A program made the translations under genes and the position numbers. Shown here one piece after another: positions 52,679 to 61,586 of a stretch of DNA of 64,000 bases (the stretch's first letter is position 1; every line of letters starts with the position of its first letter). Location of the stretch: NCBI GenBank assembly GCA_963757125.1, contig CAVWQP010000009.1, forward strand, positions 1,798,001 through 1,862,000. The letters run 5' to 3'. The stretch is from CAVVSD01 sp963757125 (GTDB taxonomy: Bacteria; Actinomycetota; Thermoleophilia; Solirubrobacterales; Solirubrobacteraceae). Under the pieces are notes generated by a model. That model was not told where the DNA came from. It worked only from the letters and a program-made list of their open reading frames with translations, and made no database searches.

Positions 52679-53881
52679 ATGATCACCGGGTCGATGCGGG
52701 AGGAGCTGCTCAGCCGGGCGCTCGCACTGCGCCCGCTGCTCCTCGAGCAGCAGGCCGCCACCGAGGAGCGGACCTTCTTCGCTCCCGAGACGCACGAGCT
52801 GTTCCGCGAGGCCGGCTTCTACCGGCTGCTGGTCCCGCGCCGGTACGGGGGCCTGGAGGTCGACCTCCCCACGTTCTACGAGGTGATGATCTCCATCGCG
52901 CGCGGCTGCCCGTCGACCGGCTGGCAGCTGTGCCTGTCGGCCGGGCACGCGCTGCAGCTCGCGAGCTACTTCGACGAGAGCGCGCAGGACGAGATCTTCG
53001 GCGCCGTCGGCGGCGAGTTCATCGCGCCGCTGAGCTTCGGCCCGCAGGACGTGACCGTGCGCCGCGTCGACGGCGGCCGGATCATCTCCGGCACGTGGCA
53101 CTTCGCCTCCGGGATCCCGTACTCCACCCACCACATGGGGCTCATCCACGAGGAGGGCGGGACGATCGCGTTCGTCACGCCCGAGTTCCGGCGGCTGGAC
53201 AACTGGGGCGACCTCATCGGCCTGAAGGGCTCTGGCTCGCACAGCGTCGTCGTCGAGGAGGCGTTCGTCCCGGACCGCCACGTCATCCCGTTCGGGTTCT
53301 TCCAGGACGTGGCCGGCGGGACGGTCGGGTCGCGCCTGCACGACAACCCGATGTACGCCGGGCAGTTCATGGCCTTCGCCATGGGTGAGCTCAACAGCGT
53401 GCAGGTGGGCACCGCGCAGGCCATGCTCGACGAGGCGGAGCAGATCCTCACGACCCGCTCGACGAACCCGACCGGCAACCGCACGGACCCCGGCGGCGCC
53501 CGCCGCGCCGAGAACATCAACTACCAGCGCACGTTCGGCCTCGCGATGTCGTGGACCGACTCCGCGGAGTCGATCATGGTGCGCTGCGGGCAGCTCTTCC
53601 ACGAGTACGCCGCCGAGAGCGTGGCGGGCGGCGAGCCGTTCATGGAGGAGCGCGCGATGCGCGTCTACGGCCAGCTCATGACGGTGCAGAAGCTCACGTG
53701 GGAGGCGGGCGACGAGCTCTTCCGCACGGCGAGCTCGAGCGGCGCGAAGGACGGCGCGCGGATGCAGCGCTACTGGCGCGACCTGTGCGCGTTCCGCACG
53801 AACGGCCTGCACCAGCTCGACTTCCGCGCGCCGGCGATCGCCCGCGCGCGGTTCGGGCTGGACGTCGACTTCGCGGGCTAG
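52679..53881 (+). CDS. Acyl-CoA-dehydrogenase-fold flavoprotein, possible two-component monooxygenase
   Basis: A 400 aa protein in the acyl-CoA dehydrogenase superfamily. FFAPETHELFREAGFYRLLVPRRYGGLE opens the helical domain, GTWHFASG and LKGSGSHSVVVEEAFVP are in the middle sheet, and a C-terminal helical domain follows. The layout is that of group-D flavin hydroxylases such as HsaA as much as true dehydrogenases; the usual catalytic Glu could not be placed confidently. The start could also be GTG 3 bases or ATG 15 bases away. It is convergent with the catabolic cluster and probably belongs to it. Confidence 0.8.
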   Translation: MITGSMREELLSRALALRPLLLEQQAATEERTFFAPETHELFREAGFYRLLVPRRYGGLEVDLPTFYEVMISIARGCPSTGWQLCLSAGHALQLASYFDESAQDEIFGAVGGEFIAPLSFGPQDVTVRRVDGGRIISGTWHFASGIPYSTHHMGLIHEEGGTIAFVTPEFRRLDNWGDLIGLKGSGSHSVVVEEAFVPDRHVIPFGFFQDVAGGTVGSRLHDNPMYAGQFMAFAMGELNSVQVGTAQAMLDEAEQILTTRSTNPTGNRTDPGGARRAENINYQRTFGLAMSWTDSAESIMVRCGQLFHEYAAESVAGGEPFMEERAMRVYGQLMTVQKLTWEAGDELFRTASSSGAKDGARMQRYWRDLCAFRTNGLHQLDFRAPAIARARFGLDVDFAG

Positions 53882-54813
53882 GGTCCGGCGAGCGCCGCCG
53901 GCGCTCCCGCCGGCAGGTGCTCGACGAACCAGTCCCGCGCCGCCGACGCCGCCTGCAGGAGCAGCGACCGGTCGCTGTAGAGCGTCATGTGCGTCGAGTC
54001 GCCCACGACGACGAGGCGCTTCTTCGCGGTCGGGATCCGGTTGTACGCCTCGATCTCCAGGTCCCAGAGCGTGAGGTCGTCGCGCTCGGCGACGACGACG
54101 AGCGTGGGCGTGTTCAGCAACCGCGGCAGGAAGGGATCGACGCTGTAGGACATGAGCAGCTCGGCGGACTCGATCGTGCTCAGGTTCTGGTACGCCGGCG
54201 CCTCGCGCGCCTTGAGCTCGCGGAACGTCTCCTCGGTCTCCGGGAACGGCCACGTCGACAGCCCGTTGGCCGGGTCGGTCGCATGCGGCCAGGTGCCGCC
54301 CTCACCGGTCGCGAACCGGCGCCGCCGGTCCTCGATGATGGCTGCCTCGAGGTCGCGGAACCCGAGGGTCCCGAAGATGCGGCGGAGGTTGCGGTAGCCG
54401 TCGACGACCGGGATCTGCGACGCGATGCACTTCACCCGGGGGTCGGTCGCGCCGACGATGAGCGCGTGGCCGCCGCTGTAGGAGAGCCCCCAGACGCCGA
54501 TGCGGTCCGCGTCGACCTCCTCGAGCGTCTCGGCGAAGGAGATCGCGTTCTTGTAGTCCTCGATCTGCATCCACGGGTCGATGTGCTGGCGCCGCGCGCC
54601 GTCGCTGGAGCCGAAGTTGCGGTAGTCGAACAGGATCGCCGCGAACCCCGCCTCCGCGTAGAGCTCGGCGTAGTGGGGCTGGACGAGCTCCTTGACGTAG
54701 CACCAGCCGCCGGCCATGACGATGACGGGCCACGGCCCGTCGCCCGTGTCCGGTGTGTAGAGCCAGCCGCGCACGGTGTCGCCGCCGCTGGAGAACTCGA
54801 TGTCGCGCCGCAT
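53878..54813 (-). CDS. Alpha/beta hydrolase (peptidase S9/X-Pro-like)
   Basis: A 311 aa hydrolase. VIVMAGGWCYVKEL holds the oxyanion region, WGLSYSGGHAL is the nucleophile elbow (GxSxG), VAERDD is the probable acid region and GDSTHMTLY the His. The fold suits esters or C-C bonds of bulky substrates. It is the last gene of a five-gene minus-strand cluster, 2 bases from the upstream ACAD-fold gene. Confidence 0.82.
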   Translation of the reverse strand: MRRDIEFSSGGDTVRGWLYTPDTGDGPWPVIVMAGGWCYVKELVQPHYAELYAEAGFAAILFDYRNFGSSDGARRQHIDPWMQIEDYKNAISFAETLEEVDADRIGVWGLSYSGGHALIVGATDPRVKCIASQIPVVDGYRNLRRIFGTLGFRDLEAAIIEDRRRRFATGEGGTWPHATDPANGLSTWPFPETEETFRELKAREAPAYQNLSTIESAELLMSYSVDPFLPRLLNTPTLVVVAERDDLTLWDLEIEAYNRIPTAKKRLVVVGDSTHMTLYSDRSLLLQAASAARDWFVEHLPAGAPAALAGP

Positions 54814-54815
54814 GG

Positions 54816-55991
54816 TCAGGTCAGGGGTGCGATGTCGTGGACGCCCAGCAGCGCCTGGCCGCGCGCCTCGTAGGCGACCTCGTTGACCATCCCGTGCTGG
54901 GATGCGGCGGTGACGTCGCGCAGACAGCGGTCGACGATGTTGCCGGCGTACAGCGACCGCGCGCCGGCGTAGCGGAACATCGTCCGCACCACCTCGAGCG
55001 ACACCTCCGTCGCGTGAACCGCCATGGACCGCATCTCCGCCTGCATCGCGGCGTCCACCGGCTGCCCGGCGAGCGCCGCCTCCCACGCCCGCTCGCTCGC
55101 GCCGACGAGCCCGGCCCGCGCGGCGGTCAGCGTGACGTCGCAGCGCCCGAGGTCGGACTGGAAGCGCTCGCGAGCCGCGACGCCGCGCGGGACGATGTAG
55201 CCGCGCGTCTTCGTCTTGGCCAGCTCCGCCGTCTCGTCGATCGCGCGCCGCGCCGCGCCGAGCACGAACGCGCCGTGCTCGTTCGTCACGAAGCCGGGCA
55301 GCGTGATCGCGTAGATCGGGCCGCCGCGCGCGGACGGCGCCATGTTGTCGTACGTGTGGCGCTCGGGGACGAACAGGTCCGTGACGGACATGTCCTGGCT
55401 GCCCGTCCCCTTCAGGGCGTTGACGTCCCAGTTGCCGTGCAGCGTCGCCTGCTCCTTCGGAAACGAGAACCCGAGGGTGACCGGCGGATCGCTCACTCCC
55501 ACGTAGGCCAGCCCACCGAGCCACTCCGCGTGCTCGGAGCCGCTCGCGAACGGCCACCGGCCGGTGACGCGGTAGCCGCCCTCGACGGGCTCGGCGCGCC
55601 CGTTCGCCGCGACGCCGCCCGCGGTGCGCGGCAGCCGCCCGTCGACGAGGAAGTCCGCGATCCCCTCGTCCGCCATCCAGGCGGCCATGAGCGAGAGGGT
55701 GCCCGACCCCACGAACATGCACCAGCCCGCGGACGTGTCGATGTAGGCCAGGCGCTCGATGACCTCGATCTGCGTGATCGGATCGGCCTCGAACCCGCCG
55801 AGCTCGCGCGGCGACTTCAGCCGGAACAGCCCGGCGTCGTGCAGCGCACGCCAGGCCGGCTCCGGCAGCGTCCCGATGCGCTCGGCCTCGTCGGCGCATG
55901 CCGCGAGCGTGTCGGCGATCGCGTCGACCTGGCCGAGCAGGTGCGCGCGCAGCTCCGCCTCGTCGGTGGGGATCGTCGTGGTGCCGGTCAT
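54816..55991 (-). CDS. Acyl-CoA-dehydrogenase-fold flavoprotein
   Basis: A 391 aa protein of the same superfamily as the plus-strand gene at 52.7 kb. LPEPAWRALHDAGLFRLKSPRELGGFEADP, then GRWPFASGSEHAEWL and LKGTGSQDMSVTDLFVPERHT, mark the N-terminal and middle domains; the C-terminal bundle includes VVRTMFRYAGARSLY, which aligns with the flavin-hydroxylase branch (GG/GA-type) rather than classical fatty-acid enzymes. Its ATG overlaps the PPOX stop (ATGA). Confidence 0.82.
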   Translation of the reverse strand: MTGTTTIPTDEAELRAHLLGQVDAIADTLAACADEAERIGTLPEPAWRALHDAGLFRLKSPRELGGFEADPITQIEVIERLAYIDTSAGWCMFVGSGTLSLMAAWMADEGIADFLVDGRLPRTAGGVAANGRAEPVEGGYRVTGRWPFASGSEHAEWLGGLAYVGVSDPPVTLGFSFPKEQATLHGNWDVNALKGTGSQDMSVTDLFVPERHTYDNMAPSARGGPIYAITLPGFVTNEHGAFVLGAARRAIDETAELAKTKTRGYIVPRGVAARERFQSDLGRCDVTLTAARAGLVGASERAWEAALAGQPVDAAMQAEMRSMAVHATEVSLEVVRTMFRYAGARSLYAGNIVDRCLRDVTAASQHGMVNEVAYEARGQALLGVHDIAPLT

Positions 55992-56461
55992 GCGTGGGCC
56001 GCCGTGAGCGTCGCCCGCGTGGCCGGATCAAGCGGCGCATCCTTGAAGTCGCGCTGGCCGATGGCGTCCTGCACGACGATCTTCACGGGCTCGATCTTCA
56101 CGAGCGTCCGCGGTCGGTCCGGCAGCACCGGGAAGGGATATCCCGGTGTGCCGAGGTATCGGTTGGCGAGCGCGTCGATGTGCTCGCGCGCGCCGTCGGT
56201 CGTGATCTCCGCCACCCGGCCTCCGACCGAGATGTACCGCGCCCAGCTGCGCGGATCCTGGATGAACACACCGACCTCCGGGTGCCGCTGGACGTCGCGG
56301 TGCTTGCGGCGGCCGTGGACGGTGTTGAGCAGGATGTGCTCCCCGTCGTAGTCCGCCCACACCGGCGTGATGTGCGGGAACCCGGCCTCATCGACCGTCG
56401 CCACCTCCATGAGCGCGTGGCACTTGAACAGCTCGACGAAGTCGGCCGGGATCCGCTTCAT
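55988..56461 (-). CDS. Pyridoxamine 5'-phosphate oxidase-fold (PPOX) protein
   Basis: A 157 aa split-barrel flavin/F420-binding protein. MEVATVDEAGFPHITPVWADYDGEHI opens the barrel, followed by KHRDVQRHPEVGVFIQDP and WARYISVGGRVAEI. Proteins of this size in actinobacteria are often F420-dependent reductases or flavin carriers. It overlaps both the hydrolase before it and the ACAD gene after it, so it may supply reduced flavin to the cluster's monooxygenases. Confidence 0.85.
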   Translation of the reverse strand: MKRIPADFVELFKCHALMEVATVDEAGFPHITPVWADYDGEHILLNTVHGRRKHRDVQRHPEVGVFIQDPRSWARYISVGGRVAEITTDGAREHIDALANRYLGTPGYPFPVLPDRPRTLVKIEPVKIVVQDAIGQRDFKDAPLDPATRATLTAAHA

Positions 56462-57255
56462 GCGCCGAGGAACTCGAGGACCATCGGCTTCACGGTGTCC
56501 AGCTGCTCCCACTGCGGGACGTGCCCGGCGCCCTCGATGATCTCCACCCGCGAGCCGGGGATGAGCCCCGCGAACTCCTGCGCGTACACGGGCGAGACGA
56601 GCCGGTCCTGGTCGCCCCAGATGATGAGCGTCTCCGCCGCGACCCGGTGGATGCGCTTCTTCAGGCCCCTGTCGGGGATCGGCCAGACGAACTTGCCGGT
56701 CGTCCCCAGCGCCCAGATGGAGTCCGCGATCGCAACCGCGAGCGCGTCGGGATCCTCGGGCATGACGAGGAACTCCTGGACCTGCGGCGCCCCCATGTCC
56801 GCGAACAGCGTCGTCATCAGGTCGGGCGGCGACATCATCATGTAGTCGGCGATCGGTGCGTCGTCGCGCCACAGCCCGATCGGGTCGAGCAGCACGAGCT
56901 TCGGCACACGCGCGCGGCGCAGCGCCGCGAGCTCGCACGCCACCATCCCGCCGAACGAGCTGCCGATGAGCGGCACGTCGCCCAGGCCGAGCTCGTCGAG
57001 CAGCTCGTCGTAGATGAGGACGAGGTCCCAGAGGTCGCCGACGCCGTAGATCGACTCGCGGGCCGTCGCGCCGAGGCCCGGATGGTCGGGGGCGTAGACC
57101 GTGTGCTGCTCGGCGAGGCCGTCCAGGAACCCGTCCCAGCGCGGGCCGCCGGCGGTGTGGAAGTACACGACCGGCGGGCCGTCCCCGCCGACCGTCACCT
57201 TGCCCTCGAAGCCGCAGTGGTTGACCGGGACGGTCTCGACCGTCGTCGTCGCCAT
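56458..57255 (-). CDS. Alpha/beta hydrolase, meta-cleavage-product-hydrolase-like
   Basis: A 265 aa hydrolase. VVYFHTAGG is the oxyanion region, LIGSSFGGMVA the nucleophile elbow, WGDQDRLV the acid and GAGHVPQWEQ the His, the order and spacing seen in MhpC/BphD-type enzymes. The start at MATTTVE follows the luciferase-like gene by 2 bases. Its role in the cluster is probably hydrolysis after an oxygenation step. Confidence 0.87.
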   Translation of the reverse strand: MATTTVETVPVNHCGFEGKVTVGGDGPPVVYFHTAGGPRWDGFLDGLAEQHTVYAPDHPGLGATARESIYGVGDLWDLVLIYDELLDELGLGDVPLIGSSFGGMVACELAALRRARVPKLVLLDPIGLWRDDAPIADYMMMSPPDLMTTLFADMGAPQVQEFLVMPEDPDALAVAIADSIWALGTTGKFVWPIPDRGLKKRIHRVAAETLIIWGDQDRLVSPVYAQEFAGLIPGSRVEIIEGAGHVPQWEQLDTVKPMVLEFLGA

Positions 57256-57257
57256 GG

Positions 57258-58514
57258 TCAGACCCCCGCCGGGACGTCGCGGACCGGCGTGGCGCCGAGC
57301 TTCTTGGGCCACCAGTGGTGCTCCCAGTCGTCGTCCGCCCAGACGTTCTGGAGGTGCGGGAGGACCTCGCGCCCGAACAGGTCGATGTTCTCCATCGCCA
57401 TCTCGTGCGGCATCGACCCGAACTGCAGGACGACCATGAGGTGTCCGACGTTCAGGCGCTTCGCCATGTCCGCGAGCCGCTCGCGCACCGTCGCCGGGCT
57501 GCCGACGACGACGAACTCGCGCTCGATCATCTCCTTCGCCGACATCGGCTTGAGGTCGACGCTGAGGTCTGCGAACTCCAGGAACCCCTGCTTGAGGACG
57601 TTCAGGAGGCTCTTGTAGTCGCTGTAGCCGGGCGGGGCGAGGTACTGCGGCGGCGCGTGCAGGAGCTTCTTGTAGAAGTACTCGACGTGCTCGGCGAACT
57701 GCTCCTCGGCCTGCTCGTCGGTGTCGGCGACGCCCACGAGCTGCAGGAACGCGCCGCGGTACGGGTTGCGGTCGCGGCCGTTCTCCTCGGCGCGCTGCCA
57801 GAAGCGGTCCATGACCGCCTGTGAGGACTTGCCGCCGAAGTAGCTGAGGTACGCGTACGGGATGTCACGCGCGTGGCAGTAGTCCCACGTCGACGACGAC
57901 GCAGCGCCGGGGATGATGAGCGGCGGGTGCGGATCCTGGATCGGCCGCGGCCACAGGTTGACCTTGCGGTACTGGTAGTGCTTGCCGTTCCAGGCGAAGA
58001 ACTCCTTGGCCGTCCAGGCCTTGATGAGGAAGTCGATCGCCTCGCGCCAGCGCTCGCGCTGCTCGATCGGGACCACGCTGTAGGACACGTCGGCGTCGCA
58101 GCCGAGCCCGAGCGGCAGCCCCGCGACGAGACGCCCGCCGCTGATGCAGTCGAGGACCGCGTACTCCTCGGCGATGCGGATCGGCGGCGTCGCGGCGATC
58201 GTCGCCCCGAGCTGCACGATCGCGACGTCGTCGTAGCCCATGTCGCGCGTGAGGCGCGCGAGGATCGACCCGAACAGGTTCGGGTTGCACATGAACCCGT
58301 ACGGGTTCTGATGGTGCTCGTTGGTCCCGAGCCCGTCGAACCCCAGCTTCGCCGCGAGCATGAGCTCGTCGATGGACTGGTTGTAGAAGTCGCCGACCTT
58401 CTCGGCGTCCCCCAGCTCCCACCACGGCGCGTCGACCCACATCGACGGATAGCGCTGGTCCGCGTCGTCGGGCAACTCCCGATACGGCATGAAGTGGAAC
58501 GAGGTGACCTTCAC
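57258..58514 (-). CDS. Luciferase-like (LLM) flavin-dependent monooxygenase
   Basis: A 418 aa TIM-barrel protein of the bacterial-luciferase family. GFDGLGTNEHHQNPYG, IVQLGATIAATPPIRIAEEYAVLDCISGGRLVAGLPLG and IPGAASSSTWDYCH are conserved positions. The GTG start has GGGGGAG upstream. It heads a same-strand run of LLM, hydrolase, PPOX, ACAD-fold and hydrolase genes with 2-base gaps or 4-base overlaps. Such sets oxidise and cleave ring or ester compounds; the compound is unknown. Confidence 0.9.
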   Translation of the reverse strand: MKVTSFHFMPYRELPDDADQRYPSMWVDAPWWELGDAEKVGDFYNQSIDELMLAAKLGFDGLGTNEHHQNPYGFMCNPNLFGSILARLTRDMGYDDVAIVQLGATIAATPPIRIAEEYAVLDCISGGRLVAGLPLGLGCDADVSYSVVPIEQRERWREAIDFLIKAWTAKEFFAWNGKHYQYRKVNLWPRPIQDPHPPLIIPGAASSSTWDYCHARDIPYAYLSYFGGKSSQAVMDRFWQRAEENGRDRNPYRGAFLQLVGVADTDEQAEEQFAEHVEYFYKKLLHAPPQYLAPPGYSDYKSLLNVLKQGFLEFADLSVDLKPMSAKEMIEREFVVVGSPATVRERLADMAKRLNVGHLMVVLQFGSMPHEMAMENIDLFGREVLPHLQNVWADDDWEHHWWPKKLGATPVRDVPAGV

Positions 58515-58572
58515 GACTCCCCCATCCTGTAGCCGGCTTACTGCTCCCCGGTCGGGATCTTGCCAGGTGGGG

Positions 58573-59991
58573 CTAGGAAGAGACGACGCGCGACTGCCCC
58601 AGCACCGCGCCGGTGGCATCGAGCGCGCGGACCTGCGCCGACGGGGCCAGGCGCGGGAGGCGGATCTGCGTCTCGAACCCGCGTCGCGGAGCGGTCCCGA
58701 CGACCTGCAGGGTCGCCGCGGAGTCGCCCGCGAGGACCTGCCACGCAGCGACCTCCGTCGCGCCGTTCCAGCTCGCGTAGACCGTGGTGCCGCCGTCGTG
58801 GCGCGTCTCCGCGGCGATCGCCGGCACCGTCGCGGGCCGTCCGACCCAGGGCTGGCGGTAGGCGCGGTACGTGTCGAAGCCGTGCGGCAGGCGGAGGTCG
58901 AGCAGCAGGCCGCCGCCGGGACTCAGCTCGGAGATGCGCCCCTGCGACCCCCAGCCGAAGAAGGTGTCCCCGTTCGGGAGCGGCTGCGCGTTGCCCTGGG
59001 TCCCGGCGACGATCTGCAGCGGGTGCTGCACGGCGCGGACGAGCGTCGCCGTGCCCGCCTGGCGGTCGAGGCGGATCCACAGCGCGCGGGAGCGGCGGCG
59101 CTTCCCGCGCAGGCCGTTGTCGAAGATCCGGATCGTGCCGTCGGCCTGCGCCCGCGCGTCGTGCTGGAGGCCGAAGTGCGTCCCCTCGCCCATCTCGAAG
59201 CTCGACCGCTTGCCGCCGATCCGCGACCGGATCCGGCCTGTGGCGCGGTCGATCTCGTAGACCGTGTTCGTGTGGCGTGCTGAGACGAGGAGGTCGCCAT
59301 CGGGCTCCTTGTCGACGGAGTTCAGGTGGAACGCGTCCCACGGCGTGCGCCCACGCGTGATCCTGCGATAGCTGTCGGAGAGCGGCACCGAGCCCATGGC
59401 GTTCCATTGGAAGAGCACGCGCCCGGTCGCGACGTCGATCTCCTGGACCACGCCGTCGGTGACGCGACCGCGCTTGGACCCGCCCCAGGCGCGCAGGTCG
59501 CGCGCGCGGTCGTGGTAGGCCATGACGAGCGCGGTGCCGCGCGGCGTGAGCGTGAACTCGTGGAGGTCCATCCGCACGCCGTTGCCGGCCCGGACCCGCG
59601 CGATGACGCGGTAGGACGCGTCGGCGATGATCCCCTCGCCCGCACCGCGCCCGCCGGTCGCGATGCCCTCCCACCAGGTCAGGACCGGCTGCCCGGCGTA
59701 CGTCTGCGTGCGGAAGTCCGTGGCGCGCCGCCCGTCGGACAGCGGCAGGAACCAGATCGGCTGGCCGTCCTCCCCCATGATGAGCGGGCCACCCTGTCCG
59801 GGACCGCGCTTCGGCGCGAGGAAGATCGCCCCCGGCGCGAGCCCCGCCTCGGCGTGCAGCACGTGGACGACCACGGGTTTGAGGTCCGGCCGTGACATGT
59901 AGGTGCGCACGGGCTCGCCCGCATGGGCGGCGGGAGCGGCCGCGAGCAGCGCGAGCGCGATGACGGCCAGGAGGAGCGGGCGGAGTCGCAC
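58573..59991 (-). CDS. Secreted arylsulfotransferase (ASST)-family beta-propeller protein
   Basis: A 472 aa exported protein. The signal peptide (~1-24, LLLAVIALALLAAAPAAHA) is followed by propeller repeats and ASST-like blocks: IMGEDGQPIWF, MDLHEFTLTPRGTALVMAYH, PWDAFHLNSVDKEPDGDLLVSARHTNTVYEID and FGLQHDARAQADGTIRIFDNG. The conserved His residues in these blocks are where the family places its active site. Known members move sulfate between phenols without PAPS; actinobacterial members are mostly uncharacterised. It lies directly downstream of a sulfatase-superfamily gene. Confidence 0.82.
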   Translation of the reverse strand: MRLRPLLLAVIALALLAAAPAAHAGEPVRTYMSRPDLKPVVVHVLHAEAGLAPGAIFLAPKRGPGQGGPLIMGEDGQPIWFLPLSDGRRATDFRTQTYAGQPVLTWWEGIATGGRGAGEGIIADASYRVIARVRAGNGVRMDLHEFTLTPRGTALVMAYHDRARDLRAWGGSKRGRVTDGVVQEIDVATGRVLFQWNAMGSVPLSDSYRRITRGRTPWDAFHLNSVDKEPDGDLLVSARHTNTVYEIDRATGRIRSRIGGKRSSFEMGEGTHFGLQHDARAQADGTIRIFDNGLRGKRRRSRALWIRLDRQAGTATLVRAVQHPLQIVAGTQGNAQPLPNGDTFFGWGSQGRISELSPGGGLLLDLRLPHGFDTYRAYRQPWVGRPATVPAIAAETRHDGGTTVYASWNGATEVAAWQVLAGDSAATLQVVGTAPRRGFETQIRLPRLAPSAQVRALDATGAVLGQSRVVSS

Positions 59992-61536
59992 TCAGCCGTA
60001 GCGTGGCAGGGAGCCGCCGCCTGCGTCGTCGGTCACCTGCTTCCACAGCCGGTCGGCGTCGCCGGAGCGGTCGGCCGCGAGATCGCGGCGTTCGCGGGGG
60101 TCGGCGCTGCGGTCGAACAGCCGCCGCTTGGACCCGCGGCCGCTGGCGATCATGCTGAGGTCCGCCGTGCCCGCCCAGACGTAGTCGTTGTACGCGGCGG
60201 TCTGGATCGTGCGCTCGGTGGCGGGCTGCGTGCCGGCCAGGAGCGGCGTGAGGTCGATCCCCTCCATCGCCTCGGGCACGGGCACGCCCGCGGCGGAGAG
60301 CACGGTCGGCGCGAGGTCGTGCAGCGACGTGAGGAAGCCCGTCGACGTCCCCGCCGCGCGGCCCTCTGGATGCCGGACGAGGAGCGGCACGTCGACCATC
60401 TCGGCGTACATCTGCGACGGCGACTTGCCGACGAAGCCGCGGTCGGCGAGCGAGACGCCGTGGTCGGAGAAGACGACGACGAGCGTCCGCTCGCTCAGCC
60501 GCAGCTCGTCGAGGCGCTCGAGGAACGTGCCGAGCCAGTGGTCGGCCATCGTCAGCTCGCCCGCGTAGAGCGCCTTCATGCGCTCGATCTCGCGCGGGGT
60601 CAGGTAGTCGTCGCGTCCGTAGACCGGGAAGATCGCGTCCTTCACCCGCGGGTCGGGGTCGTCGTAGCGCTCGACGTACTTGCTCGGCGGATCCCACGGC
60701 TCGTGGGGGTCGAAGGAGTCGACGAACAGGAAGAAGGGCTGCGTCGACGCGGCGTTGCGCTCGAGCCACCGCGTCGCGGAGCGGAAGACGCGCGGCGCGA
60801 ACCAGTCCTCCTCGCGGTCCCGGTGCCCGCGGTTGACGACGTAGCGGGCGATGACCTCCTCGTTCGTCTGCGCCTTCTTGCCCGACAGGCCGCGCAGGCC
60901 GTCGGGCAGGTAGCGCGAGACGTCGACGCGGTCGATCGAGCGGCCCTTCGGGAGGCTCTGCTGCACCTGGCCGTGGATGCCGACGAAGTCCCCCCACGTC
61001 CGGGAGAACGGCGCCCACGACGGCTTGAGCATCCAGGTGTTGTCCGTGACCATCGCCGTGCGGTAGCCCGCGGCGCCGAACAGCTCGGCCAGTGTCGCCT
61101 GCGCGCTGGGGATGTGCTGCCAGCCGTAGATGCGCGGCGAGTCGGGGTCCGGGTGCCAGCGGTCCGCCGGGAACGTGCGGATCCCCGTGTGGATGCTGCG
61201 TCGCGTCGGGCCGGTGGGCAGCTGCTCGGGGCGCGCGTGCGTGAAGCGCAGCGACTCGCGCGCGAACGTGTCGAACGACGGCGTGGCGACCTGGTTGCCC
61301 GGGCGGTGGCGATCGGCGCGATAGGCGCCGACGTGGTCGGCGCGCACACTGTCGAGGCACACCACCACGACGCTCATCCCCCGCTCGGCGACGGTCGCGC
61401 GGGCTGCCGCGGCAGCACGGATCGCCTCGGCGCGGCTGTCGTCGCGCAGGAACGCGAACGCCCCGCCGCCGACGACCGCGGCGCCACCCAGTGCGCCGGC
61501 CGCGAGGAACCCACGTCGCGAGATCGGCGCGCTCAC
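59992..61536 (-). CDS. Tat-exported alkaline-phosphatase/sulfatase-superfamily enzyme with Thr at the active-site position
   Basis: A 514 aa protein. SRRGFLAAG at 6-14 is a Tat signal. VVVVCLDSVRADHVGAY binds metal, and VVFSDHG and NDYVWAG-type blocks follow. The spot where true sulfatases have Cys/Ser-x-Pro-x-Arg reads Thr108-Gly-Pro-Thr-Arg112 followed by HTG, so formylglycine cannot form there. Thr is the nucleophile in phosphodiesterase and phosphotransferase members of this superfamily. It may therefore act on phosphoesters, or be a sulfatase-like scaffold. The GTG start lacks a clear ribosome site. Confidence 0.85.
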   Translation of the reverse strand: MSAPISRRGFLAAGALGGAAVVGGGAFAFLRDDSRAEAIRAAAAARATVAERGMSVVVVCLDSVRADHVGAYRADRHRPGNQVATPSFDTFARESLRFTHARPEQLPTGPTRRSIHTGIRTFPADRWHPDPDSPRIYGWQHIPSAQATLAELFGAAGYRTAMVTDNTWMLKPSWAPFSRTWGDFVGIHGQVQQSLPKGRSIDRVDVSRYLPDGLRGLSGKKAQTNEEVIARYVVNRGHRDREEDWFAPRVFRSATRWLERNAASTQPFFLFVDSFDPHEPWDPPSKYVERYDDPDPRVKDAIFPVYGRDDYLTPREIERMKALYAGELTMADHWLGTFLERLDELRLSERTLVVVFSDHGVSLADRGFVGKSPSQMYAEMVDVPLLVRHPEGRAAGTSTGFLTSLHDLAPTVLSAAGVPVPEAMEGIDLTPLLAGTQPATERTIQTAAYNDYVWAGTADLSMIASGRGSKRRLFDRSADPRERRDLAADRSGDADRLWKQVTDDAGGGSLPRYG

Positions 61537-61586
61537 GGGAGGGCAACATAGACGGCAGGTCGGATCCTGCGGGATAGGGTGCGCGC

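Noticed and set aside
59992..61536. Classic arylsulfatase annotation
   Set aside because: The formylglycine Cys/Ser is replaced by Thr108, so the reaction is left open.
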